From positions 1-32,260 of the forward strand of contig CAJUGP010000025.1 in assembly GCA_910586365.1 (NCBI GenBank): DNA of 32,260 nt, given 5' to 3'. The notes beneath the pieces were generated by a model. It was not told the DNA's origin. It saw only the letters and a list, made by a program, of their open reading frames with translations, and made no database searches. Within the stretch, counting starts at the first letter, position 1. Every line of letters starts with the position of its first letter. Shown here piece by piece: positions 1 to 6,437 of the stretch. This DNA comes from an uncultured Christensenella sp. (GTDB lineage: Bacteria; Bacillota; Clostridia; Christensenellales; Borkfalkiaceae). The position numbers and the translations under genes were made by a program.

Positions 1-99
1 GAGCTGATCAAGCCCGTTGCTATCGAAGAAGGTCTCCGTTTCGCTATCCGCGAAGGCGGCAGAACGGTCGGTTCGGGCGTCGTTTCCAAGATTCTGTAA
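1..99 (+). CDS. tuf: Elongation factor Tu, C-terminal fragment
   Basis: The window opens inside a reading frame that ends at the TAA at 97-99. The 32 visible residues end in EGGRTVGSGVVSKIL, the classic C-terminus of EF-Tu domain III (the beta-barrel that contacts aminoacyl-tRNA). EF-Tu is the cytoplasmic GTPase that delivers aminoacyl-tRNA to the ribosome. Only the 3' end is present; the start and the GTPase domain lie outside the window. A strong terminator follows 12 nt after the stop, so this is the end of its transcription unit. Confidence 0.95.
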   Translation, partial: ELIKPVAIEEGLRFAIREGGRTVGSGVVSKIL

Positions 100-111
100 T
101 CGAATGAAGGA

Positions 112-141
112 AAGCACCGCTTTATTGCGGTGCTTTTTTTT
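112..141 (+). terminator. Rho-independent terminator of tuf
   Basis: A 9-bp GC-rich stem, AAGCACCGC (112-120) and GCGGTGCTT (127-135), closes a 6-nt loop and runs straight into a T tract ending at 141. Confidence 0.93.
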
Positions 142-192
142 AGGGAAAAGGGTTTTTTTCGGCTTTTCTTATACAAAAGAGAGGATAAACGA

Positions 193-939
193 ATGAAAAT
201 GATTTATAACGTAAAAGACAGACCGCCCGTTGCGCGGCTGATCTTGTTTTCGTTGCAGCAGCTGCTTGCGATTTTGGCGGCGACGATCGCCGTTCCCATG
301 ATCGTTCAGAACGGGCTTACGCCCGCCGCGGCGCTGTTCGGCGCGGGCGTCGGTACAATCGTCTATTTGCTGTTCACCAAATTCAAAAGCCCCGTGTTTC
401 TCGGCAGCTCGTTCGCGTTTCTCGGTTCGATGGGCGCGGCGTTCGCGGGCGGCGTGAGTATGTCGCTCGGCATGCTGGGTCTGTTGATCGGCGCGGCGTT
501 TGCAGGCTTGGTGTACGTGATCATCGCAATCGCCGTAAAATTCGCGGGCGTAAAGTGGATCGATAAAATCATGCCCGCCGTCGTGATCGGACCGACGGTC
601 GCCATTATCGGGCTTTCGCTTGCGGGCAATGCGATCGGCGATTTGTCGTCGGGCAGCGCAACGTATAGCGTGACCGAGCTTGTCGCCGTCATCAAAGACG
701 GTGTTGCCGTTCTTGAAGAAGTGACGAAGAGCGTAACCTACGCGCATCCTCTGATCGCGCTGCTGTGCGGGCTTGTTACGCTCGGCGTGACGATCGTCTG
801 CTCGGTCTACGGCAAAAAAAATGCTGAAAATGATCCCGTTTATCATCGGGATTCTTTCGGGATATGCGCTTGCCGCCGTGTTTACGGCGTTCAGCTATCT
901 GCCGAATGCCGAGGTCTTGCGCGTGATCGATTTCAGTAA
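193..939 (+). CDS. uraA: Uracil permease (NCS2 family), N-terminal part of a frameshifted gene
   Basis: Membrane symporter that imports uracil. It belongs to the nucleobase:cation symporter-2 family (UraA/PyrP), which normally spans the membrane 14 times. This frame starts at the ATG at 193, preceded by GAGAGGA. It encodes PPVARLILFSLQQLLAILAA, FLGSSFAFLGSMGAAFAGG and further hydrophobic helices. The homology stops at the run of eight A at 814-821: residues after GKK are out of frame and end uselessly at 939. The rest of the permease resumes in the next frame from 821. Removing one A rejoins the halves into about 509 residues. The gene lies just upstream of upp, a classic uracil-salvage pairing. 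The shift may be a sequencing or assembly indel, a real mutation, or slippage. Confidence 0.85.
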   Translation: MKMIYNVKDRPPVARLILFSLQQLLAILAATIAVPMIVQNGLTPAAALFGAGVGTIVYLLFTKFKSPVFLGSSFAFLGSMGAAFAGGVSMSLGMLGLLIGAAFAGLVYVIIAIAVKFAGVKWIDKIMPAVVIGPTVAIIGLSLAGNAIGDLSSGSATYSVTELVAVIKDGVAVLEEVTKSVTYAHPLIALLCGLVTLGVTIVCSVYGKKNAENDPVYHRDSFGICACRRVYGVQLSAECRGLARDRFQ

Positions 940-1723
940 ATTCGCCACGCTCGGCACGGCGGAAGCCTGGTATCCCGATTTCGCGTTTGTGCAGATCTTC
1001 ACGAAAGGGGCGCTCGACGCGGGCGAAGTCGGCAGCATCGGCGCATATATCGGCACGATCGCCGTGGCGTATATCCCCGTGGCGTTCGTCGTGTTCGCCG
1101 AACACCTTGCCGATCACAAGAACATTTCTTCGATCATCGAAACCGATCTTCTCAAAGAACCTGGCTTGCACCGCACATTGTTGGGCGACGGCATCGGTTC
1201 GGTTGCGGGCGCGTTCTTCGGCGGCTGCCCCAATACAACGTACGGCGAGTCGGTGGGCTGCGTGGCGATTTCGGGTAACGCTTCGGTCATTACCATTTTG
1301 GTCACTGCCTGTATGGCGATCGTGTGCGCCTTCCTTGCGCCGTTCACGCTCTTCCTTTCGTCCATTCCCAAATGCGTGATGGGCGGCGTGTGCGTGGCGC
1401 TCTACGGATTTATCGCCGTCAGCGGCTTGAAGATGATCCAAAACGTCGATCTGAACGAAAACCGCAATTTGTTCGTCGTCTCCGTGATTTTGATCGCGGG
1501 CGTGGGCGGCTTGGTCGTATCCTTCGGCAAGGTCGTCGTGACGTCGATCGCCTGCTCGCTGATTTTGGGCATTCTGACCAATCTGCTCGTCAATATCCAT
1601 GCAAAGAAATGCGACGAAACGGCGGCGCCCGTTGCGGACGAGGCGGCGCAGCCTGCGGAAAAACACGAAGAACCGCTTCCGTCCGAAGAAAAAACGGAGG
1701 ATAATCCGAATGAAACACTTTGA
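821..1723 (+). CDS. uraA: Uracil permease (NCS2 family), C-terminal part of the frameshifted gene
   Basis: This is the continuation of the permease in the +1-shifted frame after the A8 run. It begins MLKMIPFIIGILSGYALAAV and holds the NCS2 hallmark GGCPNTTYGESVGCVAISG, which includes substrate- and proton-coupling residues in known family members, followed by more membrane helices. The last 40 or so residues form an acidic, Ala/Glu/Pro-rich cytoplasmic tail, longer than in typical UraA. The ATG at 821 is probably not a real start: no Shine-Dalgarno precedes it and the fold begins upstream. The gene overlaps upp by 14 nt (1710-1723), which implies translational coupling and a shared mRNA. Confidence 0.85.
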   Translation: MLKMIPFIIGILSGYALAAVFTAFSYLPNAEVLRVIDFSKFATLGTAEAWYPDFAFVQIFTKGALDAGEVGSIGAYIGTIAVAYIPVAFVVFAEHLADHKNISSIIETDLLKEPGLHRTLLGDGIGSVAGAFFGGCPNTTYGESVGCVAISGNASVITILVTACMAIVCAFLAPFTLFLSSIPKCVMGGVCVALYGFIAVSGLKMIQNVDLNENRNLFVVSVILIAGVGGLVVSFGKVVVTSIACSLILGILTNLLVNIHAKKCDETAAPVADEAAQPAEKHEEPLPSEEKTEDNPNETL

Positions 1724-2348
1724 GAACGTATTTATTTTCGATCATCCGCTCATCAAGCACAAGGTTTCCATTCTGCGCGACAAGAAAACGGGCATGAAGG
1801 AATTCCGCGAGCTGGTGGAAGAGATCACTACGATGATGACCTACGAGAGCATGCGCGACGTGCAGCTTAAAGCCGTGCAGGTGGAAACGCCGCTCGAAGT
1901 AACGACGCAGTACCGCGTACCCGAAGAGAGCATTGCGATCGTGCCCATCCTGCGCGCGGGCTTGGGCATGGTGAACGGCGTGCATAAGGTGTTCCCGACG
2001 GCAAGAGTGGGGCATATCGGCATGTACCGCGACGAAGAAACGCTCGAACCGCAGGAGTATTACTGCAAGCTGCCCGAAGGGATCGAGAACAAGACGGTGT
2101 TCCTCGTCGATCCCATGTTAGCGACGGGCGGGAGCGCATGCGACGCGCTCGACGCGCTCAAAAAACGCGGCTGCAAAAAGATCAAGCTGATGTCGATCAT
2201 CGCCGCGCCCGAAGGGGTCGAAAAGGTAGCTTCCGCCCACCCCGACGTTCCCGTTTACGTTTCCACGCTCGATCGGCAGCTCAACGAACACGGGTACATT
2301 CTTCCCGGTTTGGGCGACGCGGGCGACAGGCTGTTCGGCACGAAATAA
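1710..2348 (+). CDS. upp: Uracil phosphoribosyltransferase
   Basis: Cytosolic salvage enzyme that condenses uracil with PRPP to give UMP and pyrophosphate. The 212-residue product has the usual length of Upp. It carries the PRPP-binding loop VDPMLATGGSA (about residues 130-140) and the C-terminal uracil-binding segment ending GLGDAGDRLFGTK. The start at 1710 is chosen because MKHFENV matches the family N-terminus and GGAGG lies 9 nt upstream. A longer in-frame ORF begins at 1599, but its extra residues are the permease tail read out of frame. The start lies inside the end of the permease gene, so import and phosphoribosylation of uracil are co-expressed. A terminator follows. Confidence 0.96.
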   Translation: MKHFENVFIFDHPLIKHKVSILRDKKTGMKEFRELVEEITTMMTYESMRDVQLKAVQVETPLEVTTQYRVPEESIAIVPILRAGLGMVNGVHKVFPTARVGHIGMYRDEETLEPQEYYCKLPEGIENKTVFLVDPMLATGGSACDALDALKKRGCKKIKLMSIIAAPEGVEKVASAHPDVPVYVSTLDRQLNEHGYILPGLGDAGDRLFGTK

Positions 2349-2370
2349 AATTGAGTAAGTTTTAGAATAA

Positions 2371-2394
2371 GCGCGGCAATAGCCGCGTTTTTTT
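2371..2394 (+). terminator. Rho-independent terminator of upp
   Basis: The stem CGCGGC / GCCGCG (2372-2387) with a short AATA-type loop is followed by seven T. Confidence 0.88.
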
Positions 2395-2426
2395 GCTGTT
2401 CAAGCGATAAATTTTTTATAAAAGTG

Positions 2427-2455
2427 TTGATTTTTTCTTTGAAAAATGCTATACT
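2427..2455 (+). promoter_or_regulatory. Sigma-A promoter with extended -10
   Basis: The -35 TTGATT (2427-2432) is separated by 17 nt from the -10 TATACT (2450-2455). TGC directly before the -10 makes it an extended -10 element. The predicted transcription start is near 2462, which is exactly where the 5' arm of the structured RNA begins. Confidence 0.85.
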
Positions 2456-2461
2456 ATCTAT

Positions 2462-2663
2462 GCCAAACAAACTTAATAACATACAGTATAAAAGGGGTAT
2501 TCTTTTATTTTACTCTTTTTTTGCGCATACGCTTTTTTTGGATTTTGGTAAAAATGCAAATCCCAAAAATGCGTGTGCGTGAATATCCGTTACTGTATAA
2601 GTTTGTTTGGCGACAATCGGGATTTGCGTTTTTCGTGCGCTGACCTCGGTTGGCGCACTTTTT
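2462..2663 (+). ncRNA. Long structured RNA (6S-like rod or leader attenuator), unidentified
   Basis: From the predicted start to the terminal T tract is about 200 nt with little coding sense but extensive pairing. The closing stem 2462-2475 pairs with 2598-2611 (14 bp, perfect), then 2482-2488 with 2591-2597 (7 bp), then 2495-2502 with 2581-2588 (8 bp with one GU). A pyrimidine-rich unpaired 5' bulge follows at 2503-2523. An apical stem pairs 2524-2545 with 2558-2579 (about 20 bp, two mismatches). A terminator hairpin ends the RNA. An alternative helix, 2550-2564 with 2619-2633 (15 bp, one GU), excludes the apical stem. Stem, asymmetric bubble, stem and a size near 200 nt resemble 6S RNA architecture; the alternative helix and adjacent gene suggest an attenuator. 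I cannot assign a family. Confidence 0.55.
2635..2663 (+). terminator. Terminator of the structured RNA, just before the GIY-YIG gene
   Basis: GTGCGC (2635-2640) pairs with GCGCAC (2653-2658), extended by two GU pairs and A-T and C-G pairs to a 10-bp stem over a CTCG tetraloop, followed by TTTTT. Only 17 nt separate the T tract from the next start codon. There is no room for a promoter, so expression of the next gene would require readthrough. Confidence 0.8.
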
Positions 2664-2680
2664 ATTTAATGGGAGTTATT

Positions 2681-3535
2681 ATGATTATTTACTTAAACGA
2701 GATTTTTGACATTTCTAAAAATGAGTACGAAGATTGGACAATATGCCTAAATCATGCTAATTATGAACAGGTTTATTCCTTTGAAGAAAACAGCGAACGT
2801 CTGCTTGAACATATATCTTGGAAAAAGCGTGCTGATCAAAACACAAGTTTTAGAAACATAAATACGAAATACTGTCTGCAGTTTATTCGGTTAGATAAAG
2901 ATCAAAAATGGGAACAATGGCTTTTTTTGGGGGCATATTTGAATTTGGGTGTTAATAACTTTTCGGATGGGCATCAAACATACGACTTAAAACCTATTGA
3001 TCGTTATTCTCACTTTATAGAGAGGTTGATTGTCGAATACAAAAAGAAACAAGGACCAAAGCAAGCAAAAATTAATATTTCTAATATTGAAACCATGCCG
3101 GTTATTACGATATTGGAGAAAAAATACATCCAAGTAAATAAGCTTTTTAACGGATACGATAAGATTTCATTGCCTTTTCAAGAATTGAAAACGATAATTA
3201 AAGGAAACGTTGATAATTGGCGTGTTTTGCTTGAGAATGTAAATGGCATTTATGCCATTACTGATAGTCTAACGGGAAAAATATATATTGGAAGTACATA
3301 TGGATATAATGGTATTTGGCAACGGTGGAGTTTTTATGTAAATACAAACGGACACGGTGGTGATGTTGTTTTGAAAAATTTAATTGAACTTAATCCGAAT
3401 TATGAAAATAATTTTGTTTTTACTATATTAGAAATTTTTTTTAACCGTGATGGCAACGCACCTTATATTTTAGAACGTGAAAATTATTGGAAAAAAGTTT
3501 TTTCAACACGCACATTTGGCAATAATAAAAATTAA
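2681..3535 (+). CDS. GIY-YIG nuclease-like domain protein
   Basis: A 284-residue protein. Residues about 183-275 form a GIY-YIG nuclease-type domain: NGIYAITDSLTGKIYIGST gives the two signature strands, followed by an Arg-containing WQRW helix and a late Glu in ERENYWKK where the metal-binding Glu of the family sits. GIY-YIG domains cut DNA in homing endonucleases, UvrC and some restriction enzymes. The N-terminal 180 residues are rich in aromatic and charged residues and match nothing I know. The start at 2681 is preceded by GGGAG 5 nt upstream; an in-frame ATG at 2669 is possible but worse placed. The gene is AT-rich unlike its neighbours, suggesting horizontal transfer. It sits directly behind the structured RNA terminator and ahead of the small repeat protein. 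Confidence 0.75.
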   Translation: MIIYLNEIFDISKNEYEDWTICLNHANYEQVYSFEENSERLLEHISWKKRADQNTSFRNINTKYCLQFIRLDKDQKWEQWLFLGAYLNLGVNNFSDGHQTYDLKPIDRYSHFIERLIVEYKKKQGPKQAKINISNIETMPVITILEKKYIQVNKLFNGYDKISLPFQELKTIIKGNVDNWRVLLENVNGIYAITDSLTGKIYIGSTYGYNGIWQRWSFYVNTNGHGGDVVLKNLIELNPNYENNFVFTILEIFFNRDGNAPYILERENYWKKVFSTRTFGNNKN

Positions 3536-3553
3536 AATTTAATAACTTTGAAA

Positions 3554-3814
3554 TTACAGTGTGGCAAATCAATTTACTAAGGAGATATAATATGGCAACT
3601 GAAACATTAAGAGATAATCTTGGAAGAAAAATAGGAACGCTTGAAGATGACGGAAGGCAAGTTACCTTGCGTGATGCAATCGGAAAAAAATTAGGTACAT
3701 ATGAAAAAAACAATAATACGACACGTGATGAACTTGGAAGAAAAGTTGGAACAGGCAATCTGTTAACGACTTTATTAAGATAAAAGTTAATTAAATTTTA
3801 CTACCACACTGTAA
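3554..3814. repeat. 11-bp inverted repeat flanking the small repeat-protein gene
   Basis: TTACAGTGTGG at 3554-3564 recurs as its exact reverse complement CCACACTGTAA at 3804-3814, on either side of the 63-aa gene. The span given covers both arms and the gene between them. It could pair the two ends of the mRNA or mark the edges of a small cassette; chance is not excluded. Confidence 0.5.
3592..3783 (+). CDS. Small three-repeat protein (beta-flower-like)
   Basis: A 63-residue protein with a strong AAGGAGA site 5 nt before the ATG. It consists of three copies of one short motif: TLRDNLGRKIGT, TLRDAIGKKLGT and TRDELGRKVGT, each with a variable linker, then GNLLTTLLR. Short repeats with a conserved D-x-x-G-x-x-x-G pattern resemble proteins named 4-fold beta flower proteins, in which each repeat makes a small beta hairpin; that likeness is from memory. 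The function is unknown. It follows the GIY-YIG gene by 56 nt in the same AT-rich block and has its own terminator. An 11-bp inverted repeat (3554-3564 and 3804-3814) brackets it. It could be a partner or regulator of the nuclease-like protein. Confidence 0.7.
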   Translation: MATETLRDNLGRKIGTLEDDGRQVTLRDAIGKKLGTYEKNNNTTRDELGRKVGTGNLLTTLLR

Positions 3815-3817
3815 CTA

Positions 3818-3849
3818 TCGCAAGAAAGAATAACTTTCTTGCGATTTTT
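3818..3849 (+). terminator. Rho-independent terminator after the small repeat-protein gene
   Basis: An 11-bp perfect stem (3818-3828 with 3834-3844) has a 5-nt AATAA loop and is followed by TTTTT. Confidence 0.88.
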
Positions 3850-3880
3850 ATTTCCTAAAATTTGATTTGAAAATTAGGAA

Positions 3881-4099
3881 TTAATCGCAAAGCTCGAAAC
3901 GGTGCGTTTGCAAGCCGCGTTTTTCGGGCGGAAGTTCTTCCGCGAACATGGCGTAGGGGCGCACCCATAAGCCGCGCTCGCCGTACAGCGCGCGGTACAC
4001 AACCATTTTATCGCCCGTTTCGGAGTGTGTGGCAACGTCTTCCACAAAATAGTAGTTGCCTTTATAGTGACGGTAGACCGATTTTACTTTAACTTCCAT
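3881..4099 (-). CDS. DUF1653 family protein
   Basis: A 72-residue cytoplasmic protein. It begins MEVKVKSVYRHYKGNYYFVE, continues VVYRALYGERGLWVRPYAMF and ends near RFELCD. This is the pattern of DUF1653, a small beta-rich domain of unknown function common in bacteria, where the aromatic YRHYKGN..Y and Y.aLYG..g.WVRP segments recur. The start at 4099 is set by homology and by AAAGGA upstream; the longer ORF reaching 4411 is the overlapping membrane-protein gene read backwards. It has an excellent promoter immediately upstream (4118-4147) and is transcribed away from the YihY gene. Confidence 0.85.
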   Translation of the reverse strand: MEVKVKSVYRHYKGNYYFVEDVATHSETGDKMVVYRALYGERGLWVRPYAMFAEELPPEKRGLQTHRFELCD

Positions 4100-4117
4100 A
4101 TTTTTTCCTTTTTTTAC

Positions 4118-4147
4118 ATTATAGGCGTTTGCCGTGCGGTTTGTCAA
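4118..4147 (-). promoter_or_regulatory. Promoter of the DUF1653 gene
   Basis: On the minus strand a consensus TTGACA (4142-4147) and TATAAT (4118-4123) are separated by 18 nt, with the start codon about 19 nt further on. Confidence 0.88.
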
Positions 4148-4169
4148 ATTTTTTGCACATACTCGTAGC

Positions 4170-4982
4170 ATGGAAAAAACCCGAGAGAAAAAACCGCATA
4201 ATTGTTTTCTGCGCGCATGCACGCGCGTACGCGGTTGGTATGCCGTGCTCGTCAAACACCGTTTTACGACGGTGGCGGGCACGCTCGTCTTTTTTTTGAT
4301 CATGTCGCTGACGCCTTTTTTATTTTGGCTGACGCTGCTGTTCGGCAAAACGCAGGCGGATTTTCTGACATCGGGTCTGTTCGATTGGGCAGGCGATTTG
4401 CTTGAAACCATTCAGGCGAGCGCCGAACAGGCGACGGCTGGCGTAAGCGTCTTGTTTCTCGTGACCACGCTGTGGTCGAGCACGGGATTTTTCTATCACC
4501 TGCGCCGCAGCGGGGAAATCATCTATGATTATCGCAGAAAAAAACACGGTTGGAAGGTGCGTCTTTCCGCCGTGCTTCTAACCTTTGCGATTTTAATTTT
4601 GTTTGCGCTTGCGGGCGGCGTGCTCGTTTCCGTCAATTTTTTGATCGAGGGCTATTCGCCTTATTTGACCTATCCCGTGCGCTATACGCTCGGACTTGCC
4701 GTTTCGTTTTTGCTTGCCTGGCTGCTGAATTGGTATATCTGTCCGTATCGCACGTATCCCGCCGATACGGCGCTCGGCAGTTTCTTCACGGCGCTCGCCT
4801 GGATTGCGGCATCGCTTGCCTTTTCGGTTTATCTGCGGTTTTCCAACGCCGAAAAGCTGTACGGCGCGCTGTCGGTTGTGATCGTCTTTTTGCTGTGGCT
4901 CTATTGGCTGATGATCTGTTTTACCGCGGGCGTCGTATTCAACCGCTATCAGGTGGAAAAGAGGATGCACAAAAAATTATAA
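4170..4982 (+). CDS. YihY/BrkB-type six-helix membrane protein
   Basis: A 270-residue integral membrane protein of the YihY/virulence factor BrkB family (once misnamed RNase BN). Six hydrophobic helices are visible: from TTVAGTLVFFLIMSLTPFLF, SVLFLVTTLWSSTGFFY, VLLTFAILILFALAGGVLV, LGLAVSFLLAWLLNWYICPY, LGSFFTALAWIAASLAFSVY and VVIVFLLWLYWLMICFTAGV. The N-terminus is basic and cytoplasmic. The ATG at 4170 is chosen over an upstream in-frame GTG at 4134, which lies inside the divergent promoter; no clear Shine-Dalgarno precedes either, so the start is uncertain. The family is linked loosely to transport or envelope functions, but none is firmly established. A symmetric terminator follows, shared with the convergent serA. 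Confidence 0.88.
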   Translation: MEKTREKKPHNCFLRACTRVRGWYAVLVKHRFTTVAGTLVFFLIMSLTPFLFWLTLLFGKTQADFLTSGLFDWAGDLLETIQASAEQATAGVSVLFLVTTLWSSTGFFYHLRRSGEIIYDYRRKKHGWKVRLSAVLLTFAILILFALAGGVLVSVNFLIEGYSPYLTYPVRYTLGLAVSFLLAWLLNWYICPYRTYPADTALGSFFTALAWIAASLAFSVYLRFSNAEKLYGALSVVIVFLLWLYWLMICFTAGVVFNRYQVEKRMHKKL

Positions 4983-5008
4983 ATCCCCGCAGATCTGCGG
5001 GGATATTT
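4983..5008. terminator. Bidirectional terminator between the YihY gene and serA
   Basis: ATCCCCGCAGATCTGCGGGGAT (4983-5004) is a perfect palindrome lying between two convergent stop codons. The T tract is weak on the plus side. Confidence 0.75.
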
Positions 5009-5012
5009 GCTT

Positions 5013-6164
5013 TTATAACGCACGCACCCGTATGACGCCCGCGATGCTTGCGATCAGTTTGAGCGCAGGTTCGCCGAGCGGTTCGTCTAAGTCGAGAATG
5101 AGATAGGCGTATTCTCCCTTGCTCGAATCCTGCATGTGCGCCACGTTGATTCCCTGCGAAGCGACGATCGCCAAAATTTTACTCAGCATTTCCTTGATGT
5201 TCTTGTGGTGCACGCAGATGCGCGCCGCGCTCGTGCGGGGCATGGATACGGAAGGGTAGTTGACGCCGTTTGCAATGTTGCCGTTTTGCAGATAGTCCAT
5301 CAGTTCTTTTCCCGCCATTACGGCGCAGTTGTCCTCCGCCTCGGGCGTGCTTGCGCCGAGATGGGGCACGCACACGACGTTTTCCACGCCGAGCAGCTTT
5401 TCATCGGGAAAATCGGTGATATAGCGCGATACCTTTCCGTTTGCTACTGCCTCGATCATATCGTCGGTATCGACTAACTCGCCGCGCGCGTCATTGATGA
5501 TAACGACGCCGTTTTTGCATTGCGCAAGGGCTTTTTTATCGAGCATGCCCTTCGTTTCGGGCGTAAGGGGAACGTGCAGCGTGATGAAATCGCATTCCGC
5601 GAACAGGCGCGAAAGGTCGGGGGAGAATTGAACGCGGTTGTTGATGAGCCAAGCGTTCTTTACCGAAAGGAAGGGGTCGTAGCCCAAAACCGACATGCCT
5701 AAATCGACGGCGGCGTTCGCCACCATGGCGCCGATCGCGCCCAGCCCGATCACGCCCAACGTTTTGCCTGCAATTTCCTGCCCGACAAAGTTGTTCTTGC
5801 CTTTTTCCACCGTTTTCGCAACGTTTTCCTGTCCTTTTAACGACTGCACCCAATTCGCCGCCGCCGTGATTTTTCTTCCGCCGAGGAAGAGTTCGCATAA
5901 AACAAGCTCTTTAACGGCGTTGGCGTTCGCGCCGGGCGTGTTAAAAACGACGATCCCTTTTTCGGCGCAGCGGTCGAGCGGGATATTGTTGACGCCCGCG
6001 CCTGCGCGGGCGATCGCTAACAGTCGGTCGCCGAAGGCGTAGTCGTGCATGGAAGCGGAACGCAGCATGATTCCGTCGGGATCTTGCACGCTGTCGGAAT
6101 ACTCGTGCCCTTTGAAGATGGCGTCCGCTACGGGACTGATGGCGTTTAGTTTCAGAATTTTCAT
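5013..6164 (-). CDS. serA: D-3-phosphoglycerate dehydrogenase with ACT domain
   Basis: First committed enzyme of serine synthesis; it oxidises 3-phosphoglycerate to 3-phosphohydroxypyruvate with NAD. The 383-residue product is the short SerA type: substrate-binding lobe, then a nucleotide-binding lobe with GVIGLGAIGAMVANAA (about residues 135-150), a catalytic Arg-containing NDARGELVD, the catalytic His in VPHLGASTPEAEDN, and a C-terminal ACT domain (about 312-383) that usually senses serine. The ATG at 6164 follows AAGGTG by 7 nt; a GTG three codons upstream is less likely. It lies downstream of serC on the same strand, separated by about 270 nt of repeat elements, and probably shares the serC promoter. 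Confidence 0.95.
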   Translation of the reverse strand: MKILKLNAISPVADAIFKGHEYSDSVQDPDGIMLRSASMHDYAFGDRLLAIARAGAGVNNIPLDRCAEKGIVVFNTPGANANAVKELVLCELFLGGRKITAAANWVQSLKGQENVAKTVEKGKNNFVGQEIAGKTLGVIGLGAIGAMVANAAVDLGMSVLGYDPFLSVKNAWLINNRVQFSPDLSRLFAECDFITLHVPLTPETKGMLDKKALAQCKNGVVIINDARGELVDTDDMIEAVANGKVSRYITDFPDEKLLGVENVVCVPHLGASTPEAEDNCAVMAGKELMDYLQNGNIANGVNYPSVSMPRTSAARICVHHKNIKEMLSKILAIVASQGINVAHMQDSSKGEYAYLILDLDEPLGEPALKLIASIAGVIRVRAL

Positions 6165-6193
6165 AATTTTCACCTTTTCGGAATATAATTTTC

Positions 6194-6429
6194 GGATTCT
6201 TCGGCAAGTTTGGAAAAGCGTTTCCCACTGTCATTTCGAGCGCAGCCGAGAAATCTCTTTTTTATAAGATTCTTCGGCAAGCTCAGAATGACAAGGGGGT
6301 AGGCATTGAATGACAAAGGGCGGGCGGGATTCTTTGGCATGCTCGGAATGACAAAGAGCGGGCGGGATTCTTCGGCAAGCTCGGAATGACATTACATACT
6401 GTCATTTCGAGCGCAGTCGAGAAATCTGC
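6194..6429. repeat. Dispersed imperfect-palindrome repeat array (copy set A)
   Basis: This intergenic stretch between serC and serA holds alternating copies of a short unit, GATTCTTCGGCAAGCTCGGA followed by ATGACA, and its reverse complement TGTCATTTCGAGCGCAG..GAGAAATCT. Units of opposite orientation (for example 6229-6256 and 6269-6292) can fold into hairpins. The same family recurs at three other places in the window. No gene is seen here. Confidence 0.85.
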
Positions 6430-6437
6430 AAGCGGGT

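Noticed and set aside
812..824. Programmed ribosomal frameshift in the uracil permease
   Set aside because: There is no visible stimulatory structure and no family precedent that I know. An indel in a homopolymer is simpler, though it is kept as an open question.
3441..3758. 105-aa minus-strand ORF over the small repeat protein
   Set aside because: It is antisense to two better supported genes and has no ribosome site or promoter.
4134..4169. GTG start at 4134 for the YihY gene
   Set aside because: It lies within the divergent promoter's -10 to -35 region and adds residues not expected for the family.
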